Assembly (NCBI GenBank): GCA_963169105.1
Contig: OY720639.1
Coordinates: 86,658,593 to 86,722,592 of the forward strand
Reading direction: 5' to 3'
From: Ceriagrion tenellum
Lineage: Eukaryota > Arthropoda > Insecta > Odonata > Coenagrionidae
DNA length: 64,000 nucleotides
Shown: one piece after another, positions 48,130-60,442 of the stretch
Layout of the letters: every line of letters begins with the position of its first letter
How positions within the stretch are numbered: the stretch's first letter is position 1
Position numbers and translations under genes: made by a program
Notes under the pieces: model-generated
What the model saw: the letters and a program-made list of their open reading frames with translations, nothing else
Told to the model about the DNA's origin: nothing
Database searches by the model: none

Positions 48130-51100
48130 TAGTATCTACGATATGTTCTCAAATCCTTACGGAAACATTCATCTATCATTTAATCATTAGCATTTCTTAA
48201 GTTCTACTCTGAAGTCCCCGGATGGTGTGATGGTTCTCTTATGCTGTATAACTTAAACAATTACGCCCCACTTAATATTGAAGTATACTAACTGCTTCAG
48301 TATTCGTATTGCAACAAGAATTACCACATAATTTAAGTAGCGTCAAAACTTCATCACAATTTCATCGGCGGCGTTCTGAAATTTTATTCCGAAAGCTCAC
48401 CTGGTATGCATTACCAGAGGGATTTCCATATCATCGGGAGACAAACTCGTAACTCCAATGCCCAAGGAATATTCCGTTTTATTAACCCTCTTCTCCAGTC
48501 TTACCTCGAAGATCTCATCGTTTCTGAGTGGTCTGCTTGTGAAAAAGACGGCATTGTAGCGGTCTTCAGCACTTAAACCATAAGAAGGAAGAGAGAGACG
48601 CCAGTTGAAAAAGCCACTTCCAGGGAAGGCAATTGAAAACACGAACAAACAATATCCATATATTAATTTTATATGTAATCAAACCGCATTTTATCGACCA
48701 GTGAAATGAAGTTTCTTGAGTTTTGTCATCTGATTGATTACTTAATGTAGTTTGAGCGGGATAGCTCCCAAGTCATAATGGACACCGAATTCGAATTATG
48801 GGTTTTAAATTCAGCAGGTCTTGGAAGAATGAAATGAATATTGCATTATTAATTGTGCAATATTACACATCTGCGCGACTGATGTTGTAATAATTTAAAT
48901 AAAAATCTCTATAAGTCATTAACATGGCTCTTTTTTTAGCGGGGTGCGTTAAAAACTCCTTTGCAACTGAGTGATTTTTTGTGATTCTTACAAAAATTAC
49001 TGCAGTGACAATATGATTTTTCTTTTGATTAGTTGAGAAAACATACAATCTTCACGTTATTGATTTTTTTGACTTCCAGGTGTTAGAAAAAATTCTCATT
49101 TTTTCAAAATAACGTTTCTCTGAAGTACACACACCTACCGTTTTCCATTCAAAATAGCCGGTACGTTTTGGAAAATATCTCGGAAAGTACTATGGTAAGG
49201 GGCTTATCAGTTGGTATATTTGGGAAGATAAGATATTTTTCATTGAAATGTGACAAAATTCATTGATGTCTAGGTGAAATGATATTTCGCTAAAACTACC
49301 CTAAAGTGGACGTTTTGCAAAATTTCTTATCATCTTCAGGGCTTGAGATTTAGCGATGTGTGAACATAACTGCAGCAGATATCATCGAAATTTGCTTCGT
49401 CTTGCTAAAATTAGCTGAATACGTGCTGAAGACAGACGGCTATTTATTAAATAATTTTACTCACTCTATTTTTTGAGCGGTTCGTCCATCTTCAACGACG
49501 ACAGCATTTTTTCCATGTCTTCTGTGGAACAAGAGGAAATCGCTCCATTTGTCTGTGGGGAGTAGAAGTATTATAACTTACATGGAAATTAAATTTAAAT
49601 CACTTTATTGTCTATAGAAAATTCATTTTATTCGCTGTTGCGTATTGCATCACTCATTACAATACTGCATACATTTCCTAAAAATTTCTAAAAAGTATGG
49701 TGGAGAAAAATTAATTAAGTTTTTTTAACTTAATTAAAACACAAGGAAACTGTTATTCGAATTCTCAGAGCTGTGGATATTTAATAAAAAGACATGTAGT
49801 GTATGCTATTTTCACATAAAAAGAAACTTATTTTTCAAGGAATAGAAAAAAATAATACGGCTCCACCCTATAGTATTGTTCAACGTGAATGTCTAGCTTT
49901 AGTGTAATAATCCTATTTTATTGTTCCTTTTTTCGGGATTCATTCCGCGATGTATGTTTTAAGAAAACAACAATATTTCGCTGGTCCTCATGCCAGCTTC
50001 ATTAGGTTAACTGAACTGATTTCTTAGTCTCTTAGGCTTAGATGAAGCTGGCAGGAGGACCAGCAAAATATTGTTGTTTTCTTAAAACATACATCGCGGA
50101 ATGAATCCCGAAAAAAGGAACAGTAAACACTGCATCCGCGGAAGCCTACGAGCTAAGCATATTTTATCTCAAATAAATTGTAAATATTTTCATTTTTACC
50201 TTTATTCTTTGATCCAGTATTTAGATGGGATGGCAGTTCCCAAGATTGAGCATTATGATATTTTCCGTAATCTGGGTCGAATTTATAAAAAAATACGTTT
50301 GGGGATTCACCTAAATTTTTTCATTCCAATATCCATGATTTCCACAAAGTGATTCCGTTTTGTTTTGTGATCCCGGATGTGGGATTCAAATAACATAGGT
50401 CAAAATATTTTTAAATGGACATTCATTTATTGGGGACGTCGCTAATATAAATGAGTTGAACTTCAAGAATATTTTCCGCGTCAACGTTTAATTAAAAACA
50501 CAGCGTAGGAGCGTCTGAAGAAATTACAACTTGGCTGTTTCCACATGAGGTTTCATTGTTACCGACCATGGTTTCGTTACAGAGTAACATTATCAAGGTG
50601 ATGTTACTCTGATATGAATAATGTTACTCTGTAACGAAACCATGGTCGGTAACAATAAAACCTCACGTGGAAACAGCCAAGTTGTAATTTCTTCAGACGC
50701 TCCTACTATGAAGGCTTTCCACGAAGTCACGCCCGCTACCATTACTTATAAAAATACAACGTTTCCCCTTCAAAACTGGAATCCTCTTCAAACTTGTAGT
50801 AATATTGGTATTGCCGTATAACTATTCATCCTGACGGAGATATTAGAGGCAAATTTAGCTGCAGAGGCACCGGGCACACCGACTGTCCAATTTTTTGTGT
50901 AATAGTTATATTTTATTTCAAATAACTTTTAAATATTTTCATTTTTCCCTTATTCTTTGATCCAGTGTTTAGCTTAGATGGCATTTCCAAAGATTGAAAA
51001 TTGTGCATTTTCCGTAATCTGGATATAATTTTAAAAAACCTTTGGGGATTTTACCTAAATTTTTCCATTCGAATATCCATGATTTCCACAAAGTGATTCC

Positions 51101-54100
51101 GTTTTGTTTTGCAATCCCGGGATTGAGGGATTGAAACAACATCGGTCAAAATAATTTTTAATGGGCATTCAATTATTGGGGACGTCGTTAGTATAAATGA
51201 CTAGAACTATGGTAATATTTTCTGCGTCAACGTTTGATTAAAAATTTGCTTCCCCTCCAAAACTGGAGTCTTCTTCAAACTTGTAGTAATATTGCTGTTG
51301 CAGTATTACTATACATCCTAACGGGGACATCAGAGACGGATTTAGCTGCGGACACACCTTGCACATCGACTTTTCAAGGGCCCCGCAACAACTCAACTTC
51401 ACACGTTTTTCTAATATAAGTAAGTTTAGTTTCATATTTGCAATGTTGGATTACGCACAACTCTGGTGCACGTTTTAAGTCGACAGTAGAATGTCATACC
51501 ATGTTCTGCTAACTTATATCCATTACTCCATCACCACACTGAATAATACGACCCTTTCCTTCATATTATATCCCCGTAAAATATATAATACAATTTCATT
51601 CGCATTATATCCCATTAAGTATTCAATACAATGAAAAGTTTGGCAAATTCGTTAAAAACTGTTACAAACAAACATAGAGTTTTTCACAGCTTTATAATGG
51701 ATTCTGGTGTGAGCTACTTGAGATTCGGAGTCTACCCGCTAGGCTTAGTTTGCTGAAGAAATTAAGGGCTATTGTTTTAGAGTGACACAGAGAACATCAT
51801 TTTGTATCCAAACTATATATCTAGGTCTGACAGAGGCAATAAAATAGTGAGATATATTGGCAAACATGTAAACATATGTATAAAAATTTGTTCGTTCCAC
51901 ACATAATAAGTGGCCATGATAAAATCTGAGATCCACTCAAAACACATGCATAATACTTTACACGATTTCACCCAACAAATTCTTATTATTTACGCCTTTA
52001 AAAGCCTGATGGCCTGATACCTCCTTCCACACGTACATGGGGCGGCTCGCTGGATAGTATGTTGATGTAGATCCTGACATACCCAAGTGTCGCTACAACT
52101 AAATGATGCCGGGAGGAGTACACTTCTTTGTATTCTGCGATCTCACCTTCATCGACATATTCTCATTCTTAGATATTCCACGCATGTGCGCTATCTCTCA
52201 AATTTATTTTAGAATTCTCACGTTATCTAAGTTCTTCATCTATCCCTTCATCTTGTGGAAACTGCCACTTCAATTAATTCGTGTTTCGGAAAGCATCTCC
52301 AGGTAATTTGGGTTTTATGAGCACGCTTTACACTGATAAAATTGTAAGTTTGGCACGTGTGTCTTTCCACTTCAACTTTTAATCGAGTGCCAAACACTGT
52401 GTTTTTCATACCTTTTAATAATTTCCTATCCCCTCCCCTTTGCTATAAAAAATCGCGTAAAATTTCTCTCCACGTCGACCTATTGGGGTCCCAACCGCCG
52501 TAAACGTATTTTCATCTTATCTACTTGACCTGCGTTAATTATTGGAGTGTATGTGAATTGCAAATGCTTTAAATAATGGTATGGAGATGTTAGAGATCTA
52601 AAGGAGATTGTTGATTGGAAAAGACCAGAACAAATACCATCCTTTAGATATCTTGGTAGTGTTATAGCATAGAATAAAATTTATACGGAGGAAATAAGAA
52701 GTTGAATATGTCTGGGAAAGGCAGCCTTCGGTAATATTAAGTAACTACTCTCAGTCAAATCCATCCGTTCAGGCTTAAGGAATATATTGGCACTTTGTTT
52801 AATTTGGAGAATTGTAGCGGTTTTTTGAGCAGAAACAGTCAGTAAGGAGGAGTTCCTTTCCTCTATGAATTTTTGTCGGGTGACAAATCACCGTATCTTT
52901 TGCCGTTGTTTCACATATTTCCTTTGCCCTTACCCCCTGCTATGAAAGAAATCGCGCAAACTTTCTCGAGGCGTCGACCGACTCGTTTCCCAAACGCCGT
53001 AAACGTCTCTTCTTCTTATTAAGGTAGTTTGAGCGAAATATAATTTTGCTTAAAAATCAATGAATTTGGTCTCATTGTAAAGAAAAATATCTCACCCTTC
53101 TAATAGCACAAAAAATTTAACCCCTTACAACATTACTTTTGGAGATATTTGACAAGAAATACCAGCCCTTTTACATGGAAAATGGTACGTATATGCCCTC
53201 CAGAGAGACATTATTTACAAAATGTGATATTTCTAACACTTAGATGTCGTAAAAATACTAACAGCGTGTAGTTAGTAAGTTATATCAACTTTATTTGAAA
53301 CTTAATAATATTTTCACCTCAGTAGGTTCTTGGGTATCACAAAAAACCGTCCGTTTTGAAGAAGTTTCAAACGGAAAAAAATTAGTCAAGTTAAAGACTT
53401 ATTTAGATATTTTTAATTACTAACAATTTCTCTCATATAAAACTGTATCATTTTATCATGTCATTTACCATATTAATAATGCAATATTTAATTGATGTGT
53501 TCTACAGCTGGCAAAATTTACACGTATGATTCGAGGTCTCTATTATGACTAGAGAACTATCTCGCTCGGACTACCTAAAGCTCTCGTTAAATTATTATTC
53601 TCGGAAGTGTCGTCGCATAAAATGGAAGGTGTGCAAAGGAAATTAAAATTTGAATATCACAGGTAAAGACAGCCTTCTGTGAACTCAAGCAAATCCATCA
53701 TAAAAATCAATCAACGTAGTCTAAAGGAAAAATTTGGCAACATGTTTTGTTTATAGAGTTATAGAGTTTTACCGAGTTAAAACATGGGCAGTGAAAATAT
53801 AATAAATGTTTAGAGGGATTTGTAATTTGGCTATGGAGAAGAATTGACATATTAAAATGGAGAGATGAAGTAAGAAACGTCAAGTATAAACTCTTTTTTT
53901 TAGTTTTATACATTCCTTCTTCTGCTATAGGAGAAATCGAGTGAACTTCCTCTCAACGTCGACCTATCGGTTTCGCAAACGCCGTAAAAGCTTTGTCTTC
54001 TTATCTACTCTACCTACGTAAATTATTGGAGTGCGCCTGAATTGCAAATACTAAAGTAAATACGGCATAGAGAGGGAGTGAGGAAAGAGATCTAAAGGCG

Positions 54101-54673
54101 GCTGTTGATTGAAAAAGACTAGAATAAATACCTTCCATTAGATCTCTCGGATGTGTTATTACATATAATAAAAGTTAATGTAATATAATGAAAATAAAAA
54201 CTGAACTCCACTAAACACACTCCCATAATACACGTCACCATTTCTCCTCCCAAAACCTCATCCGTTACATCTTTACACGACTGGTGACCTAACACCCCCT
54301 ACGATACGCCCATACGGCGGCTCGCAGGGTAGTGTGTAGATGTAGATTATCACCCATTGATTACCATTAAGCATTCTCGTAACGTACCTTTGACAACAAC
54401 CTCAAGTCGTACAACGTTTCTTCCTCGACACTCGACGTCACTGTGTTTGGCTTCCAACACGATGTCGTTTTCCATTGGGTTCATAAAGCCCGTCTTTTGT
54501 GCTACGTAAGTCCTAGCCCATTGTCCGGTGTGTATGTCGCGTTTGTGATTTATGGAGAGCGTGAAGAGCCTTTCGCTTCCCGTGATGTTGCTGCACTCTT
54601 CAGCATCCCACTGGCTTGCAGAAGTGAGCAGTAAGAGACATGCAGCCACAGAAATGCACCAGAGAAAATTCAT
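44706..54673 (-). CDS. Copy E: intact secreted NHR protein on the minus strand, 5 exons, 263 aa
   Basis: Exons in transcript order are 54673-54388, 49552-49465, 48571-48401, 47963-47873 and 44861-44706. All are GT/AG with phases 1, 2, 2, 0, as in A, and sum to 792 nt in frame. Exon 1 gives a leader ending LLLLTSAS, then Cys27, sequon NIT and Cys82 in a VECRGRN context. The NHR starts with FHRRHGKNA, the canonical FH-x-x-HG-x-N type start that A and B have lost. It continues FFTSRPLRNDEIFEVRLEK, LGIGVT, WIMKHGHIYQ, DRVGVMRR, LHFFINGDDQG and VPEGVYGVLEL. Introns are 0.9-4.8 kb and carry foldbacks, a MITE and a (TA)n tract. A splice-acceptor-like CAG at 54682 precedes the ATG, so an upstream exon is possible. 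An AATAAA on this strand lies at 44573-44568. Protein diverges strongly from A/B. Confidence 0.82.
45470..46246. mobile_element. MITE with TA target duplication (intron 4 of copy E)
   Basis: Starts GGTAAATGTCCGCTTCCGT and ends with the inverted equivalent (…GGACATTTACC), ~30 bp each, flanked by TA on both sides (45468-45469, 46247-46248). This suggests a Tc1/mariner-type mover. Contains three tandem ~82-bp units and no transposase. Confidence 0.7.
45715..45965. repeat. Three tandem ~81-84-bp units inside the MITE
   Basis: CTATTTCCACCCTT begins at 45737, 45821 and 45902, each followed by CGAGGGAGATT and ATATACGTCTC. Confidence 0.8.
46260..47860. other. Intron 4 of copy E, remainder
   Basis: AT-rich, no recognised element. 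Confidence 0.3.
48033..48124. repeat. (TA)46 microsatellite in intron 3 of copy E
   Basis: Uninterrupted TA dinucleotide tract of about 92 nt, ~70 nt upstream of exon 4 on the gene's strand. Confidence 0.95.
49921..50123. mobile_element. Foldback element in intron 1 of copy E
   Basis: Arms of ~81 bp: TTGTTCCTTTTTTCGGGATT ... GCTGGTCCTC-TGCCAGCTTCAT, inverted at 50043-50123, ~40-nt loop. Confidence 0.8.
50150..51385 (+). repeat. Tandem duplication in intron 1 of copy E
   Basis: 50165-50886 and 50920-51385 align over ~460 bp (CATTTTTACCTTTATTCTTT, CCACAAAGTGATTCCGTTTT, TTCAAACTTGTAGTAATATT). Copy 1 is interrupted by a ~265-bp foldback; copy 2 is not. Confidence 0.8.
50493..50758. mobile_element. 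Foldback element inserted in the first duplicate
   Basis: Arms at 50505-50590 and 50620-50706 (GTAGGAGCGTCTGAAGAAAT ... GAAACCATGGTCGGTAACAA). The second duplicate (51230-51250) shows the uninterrupted site, delimiting the insertion. Confidence 0.8.
52005..52075. mobile_element. Repeat tail, copy 1
   Basis: GGCCTGATACCTCCTTCCACA then GGGGCGGCTCG and GTAGATGTAG-like sequence. Recurs at 54275-54345; probably the 3' end of a retroelement. Confidence 0.4.
52560..52860 (+). mobile_element. Non-LTR retrotransposon fragment
   Basis: The plus strand shows IPSFRYLGSVIA, YTEEIRS, LGKAAFGNIK, SIRSGLRNILALCLIWRIV, the post-RT region of an ORF2, with stops. Confidence 0.65.
53620..53880 (+). mobile_element. 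Non-LTR retrotransposon fragment, second copy
   Basis: Diverged copy of the same region: GKDSLL, LATCFVYRVIEFYRVKTWAV, MFRGICNLAMEKN. Confidence 0.5.
54060..54345 (+). mobile_element. Non-LTR retrotransposon fragment with repeat tail, third copy
   Basis: GAGATCTAAAGG then IPSIRSLGCVITYN resembles 52590-52660. The tail CTAACACCCCCTACGATACG ... GTAGATGTAG matches 52005-52075. Lies just beyond exon 1 of copy E, inside its intron 1. Confidence 0.5.
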
Positions 54674-55239
54674 AGCTGTTACTGAAACGACAGAGAAAGA
54701 CTTGATGCTCACTTGGCTGCGGTCAAGAAATATCTAAGCCTTCTCCCAGAGTCGAAGTGGGCTCTTATGGCAACCCTGACCTTCGGTGGAACTGATATTG
54801 GTAATCTTGCATCATTTGACAGGATATAATAAATTCTGTGATAATAATTCTGTGGGCTCTCCAGAAGATACTCTTTTGAACCCGCATGCCCTCCTTCATA
54901 TCTTTCAACGCGCTCGTGTATCTTAGCAAATTGTGTCATTTTAATTCACATTCACTTTTTTTGTGAAATCAATGGCACAGTAACGATAAATACAACAGAT
55001 CATTCATAATAACCCTTGTTTTATTTTAGGCTGTGTAATATACAAGTTAGCTAGAAAGTCCATGTGACAATCGATTAAAATGTGAAGGAATGTGTTAAAT
55101 GTCGATAACTTAAACGACTTGTTTTTAAAACTTGTCTCAGCTGATCCAGTATTGCAATACCGTATCCCGCAGTATAGCGATATGTTGCTGATGGTATTTA
55201 CTGCTGCTTAAGTTGCCTTTAAAAATATGCAAGAGGAAT

Positions 55240-57170
55240 CACAATCTTCTTATCTATAAAAATGAATGTGAGATTTTTCGGTCAGTTATAGCAACCAAAC
55301 CACTTCACGGAATGTCGTGAAAATTTGTAACATAATTATGTCACTCAAAAAGTTTATGGCTACTTTTTGTTTACCTAATAGTCTCCGGTTGAACTCCAAA
55401 CGAGTAAAATCGTATCCACAGGAAAAACATGTACATTTCGTTTTTCTGGCATGCAGATCTTATTTATTTTGCATATTTAAATGATAAATAATGACTATAC
55501 AAAGTAGCAACAAAAAGTAAAAATTAATAACCATTGATCCGTAAAAAGAAATAAAAATAAATAACCATTCTTATCATTGCAATCAATTTTTGTTTATTTT
55601 TTTACTGATTTAGGCACTTAAAATTTTGAATAAACGATCATCAAATTGCTGAAAATTCAGCGTATTACATTTCGATTGCTATCGTTAGTTTTAATCACGC
55701 GAATTGATTATTCAAAATAATCGTTGCCATGGGCCACCAACAAACTTATTATTTACAACGATATCCAAAAATGGCTCGAAAAAGATAGGTTTCAATAAGT
55801 AGGTATTCTGTGGCCATGAGGTGGAGTACATAATGAAACAGCGTAACTACTCAGCAACACGAGGAGAGACTCTCTGACCAGCAAGACATAATAGCAGCTT
55901 TACACAGGAATAAGACAGACTTGCAAAACAAAGATAGGCCAAGGCAACAACGAGAGAGAAACGATGAACTCAGGAATCGCGAAACTGCACGGCTGCGCTC
56001 TACTCAAATGGAACGTAATCGTTCGGCAATTCTTAATTCAAGGCGAAGATCGGACGTCAATTCGCAGAAAGCACCGATCAATTACAAGCCTGAAGTTGGT
56101 TATCATTCACATACAAATACAATAAGTGGTGATAAGGATTCGATTTTCCGCTATAGTCACACTAAAATATTTTCGAATGAACCTGTATGAATGTGCTGCT
56201 GCAATAGAAAAGTGTCTCTGCCATCACTATGAGAATATTAAGAGCCAATGTGATAGAGGAGGCAACGAGAGAGTGAGTTATAGGAACCAAACTAAATCTA
56301 TCTAATATGTAAAAATCTAATACTACTAATATATGAAAATGTAATGGTGTCTGTGTGTCTGTCTGTTGCTCCATCACGCAAAAACTTCTGGACCGATTGA
56401 GATGAAATTTGGCATGTAGACAGAAAATATATTTGATGATAAAATAGACTATTTCAAAAAGCCTTTACGGCCCTCGTGGTCCATGCTAACCATTGGGCTC
56501 GGTGCAGTAGTTTCATTCTTTTCTTTTTACAGTATTTTTTCTCAAGGTAGAGGGCTGGGGTTTCTTTTTTGGATGGCTAAATAAAGGAAGTTTCCAATTC
56601 TTTCAATAAATTTTCTTTCTTCATTCATATTTATCTAGAAATCACGGTTTAGCTAAAAAATCTCACATTTTTCTTTGAAATAAAAAATAGCAAATTTCCT
56701 TGACAACCAGAGCTTTGATTTTCAAAGGATATTCGCGCCTCTATCATTTAAATATATCGCTAACCTGCAGGCTCATGATAGCACATAGTAAGAAAATCTG
56801 TATAAGATGAGCAAGGGATCCCAAGGGCCCCAAGGACCACTTCGGGGTGTAATCGATTAATTTTATGTATACTCACAACAAATATACTCTTCAATGTCTA
56901 TTCTCAAATTAGCTCTCAAAGAGGCACTGCATGCTTATAAAAATCCTTATGTAGTAAATGATACACATAAATACCCTAGTGTCAGCGTCTCTAATACAAC
57001 GAACACAAAGTACAAGATAGGTTACGGGCTCCTCAATTGACCACCCTGACAGTATTTTTCAAGCTTTGTCAGTCAGGTTTCCTTATGTAATGAGTTCAAT
57101 GTTTTTCACACCCGTTTTATTTCAACGGGCACCTTCCGCTAGTTTAATATATAAAAATGTATTACACACA
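55240..57170 (+). mobile_element. Helitron relic
   Basis: An open frame (55921-56188) with an arginine-rich start reads INYKPEVGYHSHTNTISG, then SNEPV-stop-MCCCNRKVSLPSL. That fits the N-terminal zinc-finger region of Helitron Rep/helicase proteins (NEPPGMCC-x-GKV-LP). Downstream GATTGAGATGAAATTTGGCA and the 56500-57170 block are repeated at 19490 and, inverted, at 25380. The rest of the protein is absent. Confidence 0.55.
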
Positions 57171-57549
57171 GAATAGTAAGACCAGAAGATCGTCTTCTTT
57201 GTTTGCCTTTTTTCTATCTTCTCCTTCACAATATTTTCATCCAAGACAAATCGATTGTTCATCATCTACGCGCTTCAATAACATCAGTTTACTATGAAAC
57301 CTTGGTGAGTTGCTGTGCCTGCGCTCGCAAAGGGTAAAGAATTTGCACATCCAATGTACAATAGGTGGAGCTTGAGTCGTTTCAACAAATGAGTGTTGGT
57401 ACGCGAGCTTCTCAAACAAGCGAGGAATGACAAGCAAGCAACGGGGCAAATCGTTTACAAGTTGCAGAAGTACGCGTGAGAGAATCGTATCTGTTACGGC
57501 ATTCAATTACTTCCTCTCCGGGCCAACAGATGGCCTACCCATACACCAA

Positions 57550-57627
57550 GGACAGAGACTGGGTTGTGCCCCGGAAGAGGAATTGAGAGGACACAGACTA
57601 AGTTGTGCCCCGGAAGGGGAATAGAGG
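57550..57627. repeat. Two tandem 39-bp units
   Basis: GTTGTGCCCCGGAAG-GGAAT occurs in both units, period 39. Confidence 0.7.
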
Positions 57628-57629
57628 GA

Positions 57630-60160
57630 CAGAGAATGACTAAGTAAAAAATAGAGAGAGACCGTCAATCATGATGGATCGGCGGTTGGTTGTTCTGCAT
57701 GTTAATTCTCGACGGCGCATGTGATTGGTAAACAATACAGTCCACTTTAATCAAGGATCGTTGGTTTATTTATGTTCTGCATGCCGAAGGTGCAACAGTA
57801 TCAGTGAGACATAATATGACATGCATCAGAATCATATCAGTGAGGCATAATTTGTGTTTAAAGGCACGTAATTTATTAGCACGTAGACTAAGATTTGGCA
57901 CAGTTGGCTCTTTGTTTGTCTTATTTAATTCTAGCATTCGATTTTCGTATACACTTTGCTTTTCCTAAAATTGGATTTTTAAGCTGGAAAATCTTAACTT
58001 GTTGGACTGATATTAACAATAAAATATTTTATTAACTTGGAAACCGAGTCATAAGCATGGAATGCCATCATTTGTGCGTCACGAATTCCTGTGTAGGTAT
58101 GAGGAATAAATTGGACTACAAAAATTAATGCCTTTCATTTATTTTGTGCATATAAATGTGTCTTCTTTCTTTATGTGTGCCTATTTAGAAATAAAAAGAG
58201 GCATAGCAAGGCATGCCGGGCTCAGGAGGTCTTTTGTAAATATCACGTCTATTCATTTGACATCATGAAGACCCAGTCAGGCCAATGAGATTCAAATCTG
58301 TGTTAGCTCCAACTGACAATGAATGATGTCCATATCAGCATTGTCTACTGACGTCATGAGTACAGTGCGTGGTTTGCGGTAACTTTTCACCGCAGTCTAT
58401 TTTTAACAAACCAGGGAATTTCCACGTGCCGTATAGACCCGTGTACCACGCGCACCAACGTAAGACGAGCTCCCTATTCATATAAGCGTCGGAAATATAT
58501 CGGCGGCCTAGTTAATTCTCCCCGCGCGAATTTTTATGGGCCACAGGACTTTTCACGAATGCCAAAGCTTTCTGTTAGACTTATTACGTTTGTTTTAACA
58601 CGATATATCGATAAAATTAATAACTTTTCATTCCAATAAAACTATTTGTACTGAATGATTAGTTTATCAGTACTGGTTGAGGCACAGGGCTTCAATTTTA
58701 AGTTCCTGATAGCTATCCTAGATATTTCCAGGTAAGGCAGAGAAATAAGGAACTCGTGCAACACGCTTCTTTTTGATCTGCGATTTTTGGGAAAATATAT
58801 TCACGATACGTTAATATGATAATTTCTGATTTGGACATTCATCCTCATAATTTAAGTGTTCCTTGTATTCTTGGCCTTCCTCGCTTTTGATTCTCATTTG
58901 TCACTCCTGAAGTTATAGTTTTGAAGAGGTTTCTAAGTGATGACATGAGTCCGGAGAAGTTTTTTCTCTCTTCTCCTTCACAATATTTTCATCCATGACA
59001 ACCTTTGACGAAACTATTCCTCTTCAGCACTTTTTGGTGTTTCTCCATCGGCGCTTAAATATTAGTTTTACGACGTCTATGCGGTGATTCATCTTAATCA
59101 AATTTCTTTTATCATTTGTTCATCCAATATTTCTCATCTACACGATGTTTTCGTGGCTCCAAATCTTTCCAGGTTGTTCGTGATATTCCCAAAAAAACTC
59201 TAGATCGGAAATATGTCTGGCGATGAATACTCCCAGGATTAAGGGTAGATGAAGCAATTATGAATGAACGGTATCACGAACGATCATGCATACAAGGCAC
59301 AGTTTGCAGTACTTAAGAAAGCTAGTTGTTTTTTAACGGCGTTTTTTTCTTAATTTTGTGAGCACAAAAGAAGCAAGCCAACATAATCTCCTGGTATTCG
59401 TTTTGCTCATTCGCTTCCAATAAATCACCCGGCATTTCCTTCGGCCCACATATTTTAAACCATGCGAAATCAATATCCGTTTTACAGAAACATGATAGTA
59501 ACGGCTTCAGTTACCTATGTGATGTTGGTGCCTAACACTTTAACTCTGTGTTAACCCCGAAAAACGTATTTGCCCACCATTCTCGTAGAAAACATAAGGT
59601 CACTCATCCGCACCGTTCTGGTAATTAACACTCGACTGCTCGCGCTCTTATTGTTACAATGAGTGATTGCATGAAATAAAATAGTGTCCCACTATTTCTA
59701 TTTCACATCCACTGTCTAAAAATTTGTTAAGTCATATCTGAAGGGTTAAATTTCCATTTTAAACTCAGTTCGTTAAATAAATTCAACAGAATCATTATTT
59801 TGACGTTTATAGTGTTTCACAATCACAATTACATCTTGTATAAGTAGTTACAATTCGTCACTTTCTGCTTCAATGTCTACGGTTGACTATATACAATCTA
59901 GTAAAAACCAGTACATTTGACATAAAATCTATTGAATCAACGAAAGGTTGCCGTGCACTATCCTGACACTGATGCACATTAAATCTTAGTGGCGTAAAAG
60001 ATTAGTGAGATATCGCGTATGGCCCTCAGGTGTTCCTATGCATTTACTACGAGATAACTGTTAGGATAAAATAAATTCAATTTGATAAATATAGAAAAAA
60101 TATCAATAAATGATGACCTATAAAATATTAAAAAGTAATCATTAGGAAAAACAACCATGC
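57630..60160. other. Intergenic or intronic sequence, nothing recognised
   Basis: AT-rich with no convincing open frames. If the MKLFYLSVL exon belongs to copy E, this is part of its first intron. Confidence 0.3.
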
Positions 60161-60173
60161 GTAGCAAACTTAC

Positions 60174-60201
60174 CTAATACCGACAAATAGAAAAGCTTCA
60201 T
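60174..60201 (-). other. Possible short first coding exon (MKLFYLSVL), perhaps of copy E
   Basis: On the minus strand an ATG at 60201 opens nine codons with a hydrophobic run, followed by a canonical GTAAGT donor in phase 1. A TATAAAAG lies ~60 nt upstream (60262-60269). Copy E has an acceptor-like pyrimidine tract and CAG just before its ATG. Joining the two (g + ta) keeps the frame and would add 12 residues to the leader. This is an inference from splice signals only. Confidence 0.35.
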
Positions 60202-60261
60202 GTTGGATACACACAACTTTCGCGTTAGAGGTCGCGGGAGATACTCAGGTGTCCCAAACGA

Positions 60262-60269
60262 CTTTTATA
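60262..60269 (-). promoter_or_regulatory. TATA box upstream of the MKLFYLSVL exon
   Basis: CTTTTATA on the plus strand reads TATAAAAG on the minus strand, ~60 nt before the ATG. Confidence 0.4.
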
Positions 60270-60442
60270 CGAGACATTGACGGTGTATATAAAATATCAA
60301 TGTTGAAAACGACAGTGGGTGGATAAGAAGGCTTTGCTTGGAAGGTATTGAAATGGTGAGAAGGTTACGTTACATTATAAGGCAGAAATTCTAAAATATA
60401 TTGTCTTGGGATACCGTGGTATCCCAAGCGATAACTTGAGTG

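Noticed and set aside
54674..54712. Longer leader starting at 54712 for copy E
   Set aside because: The codon at 54712 is GTG, and the interval carries an acceptor-like CAG; with ATG 54673 exon 1 is 286 nt, the same as in A and B.
57237..57506. 89-aa minus-strand frame
   Set aside because: No recognisable motif, and it overlaps a plus-strand frame of equal quality.
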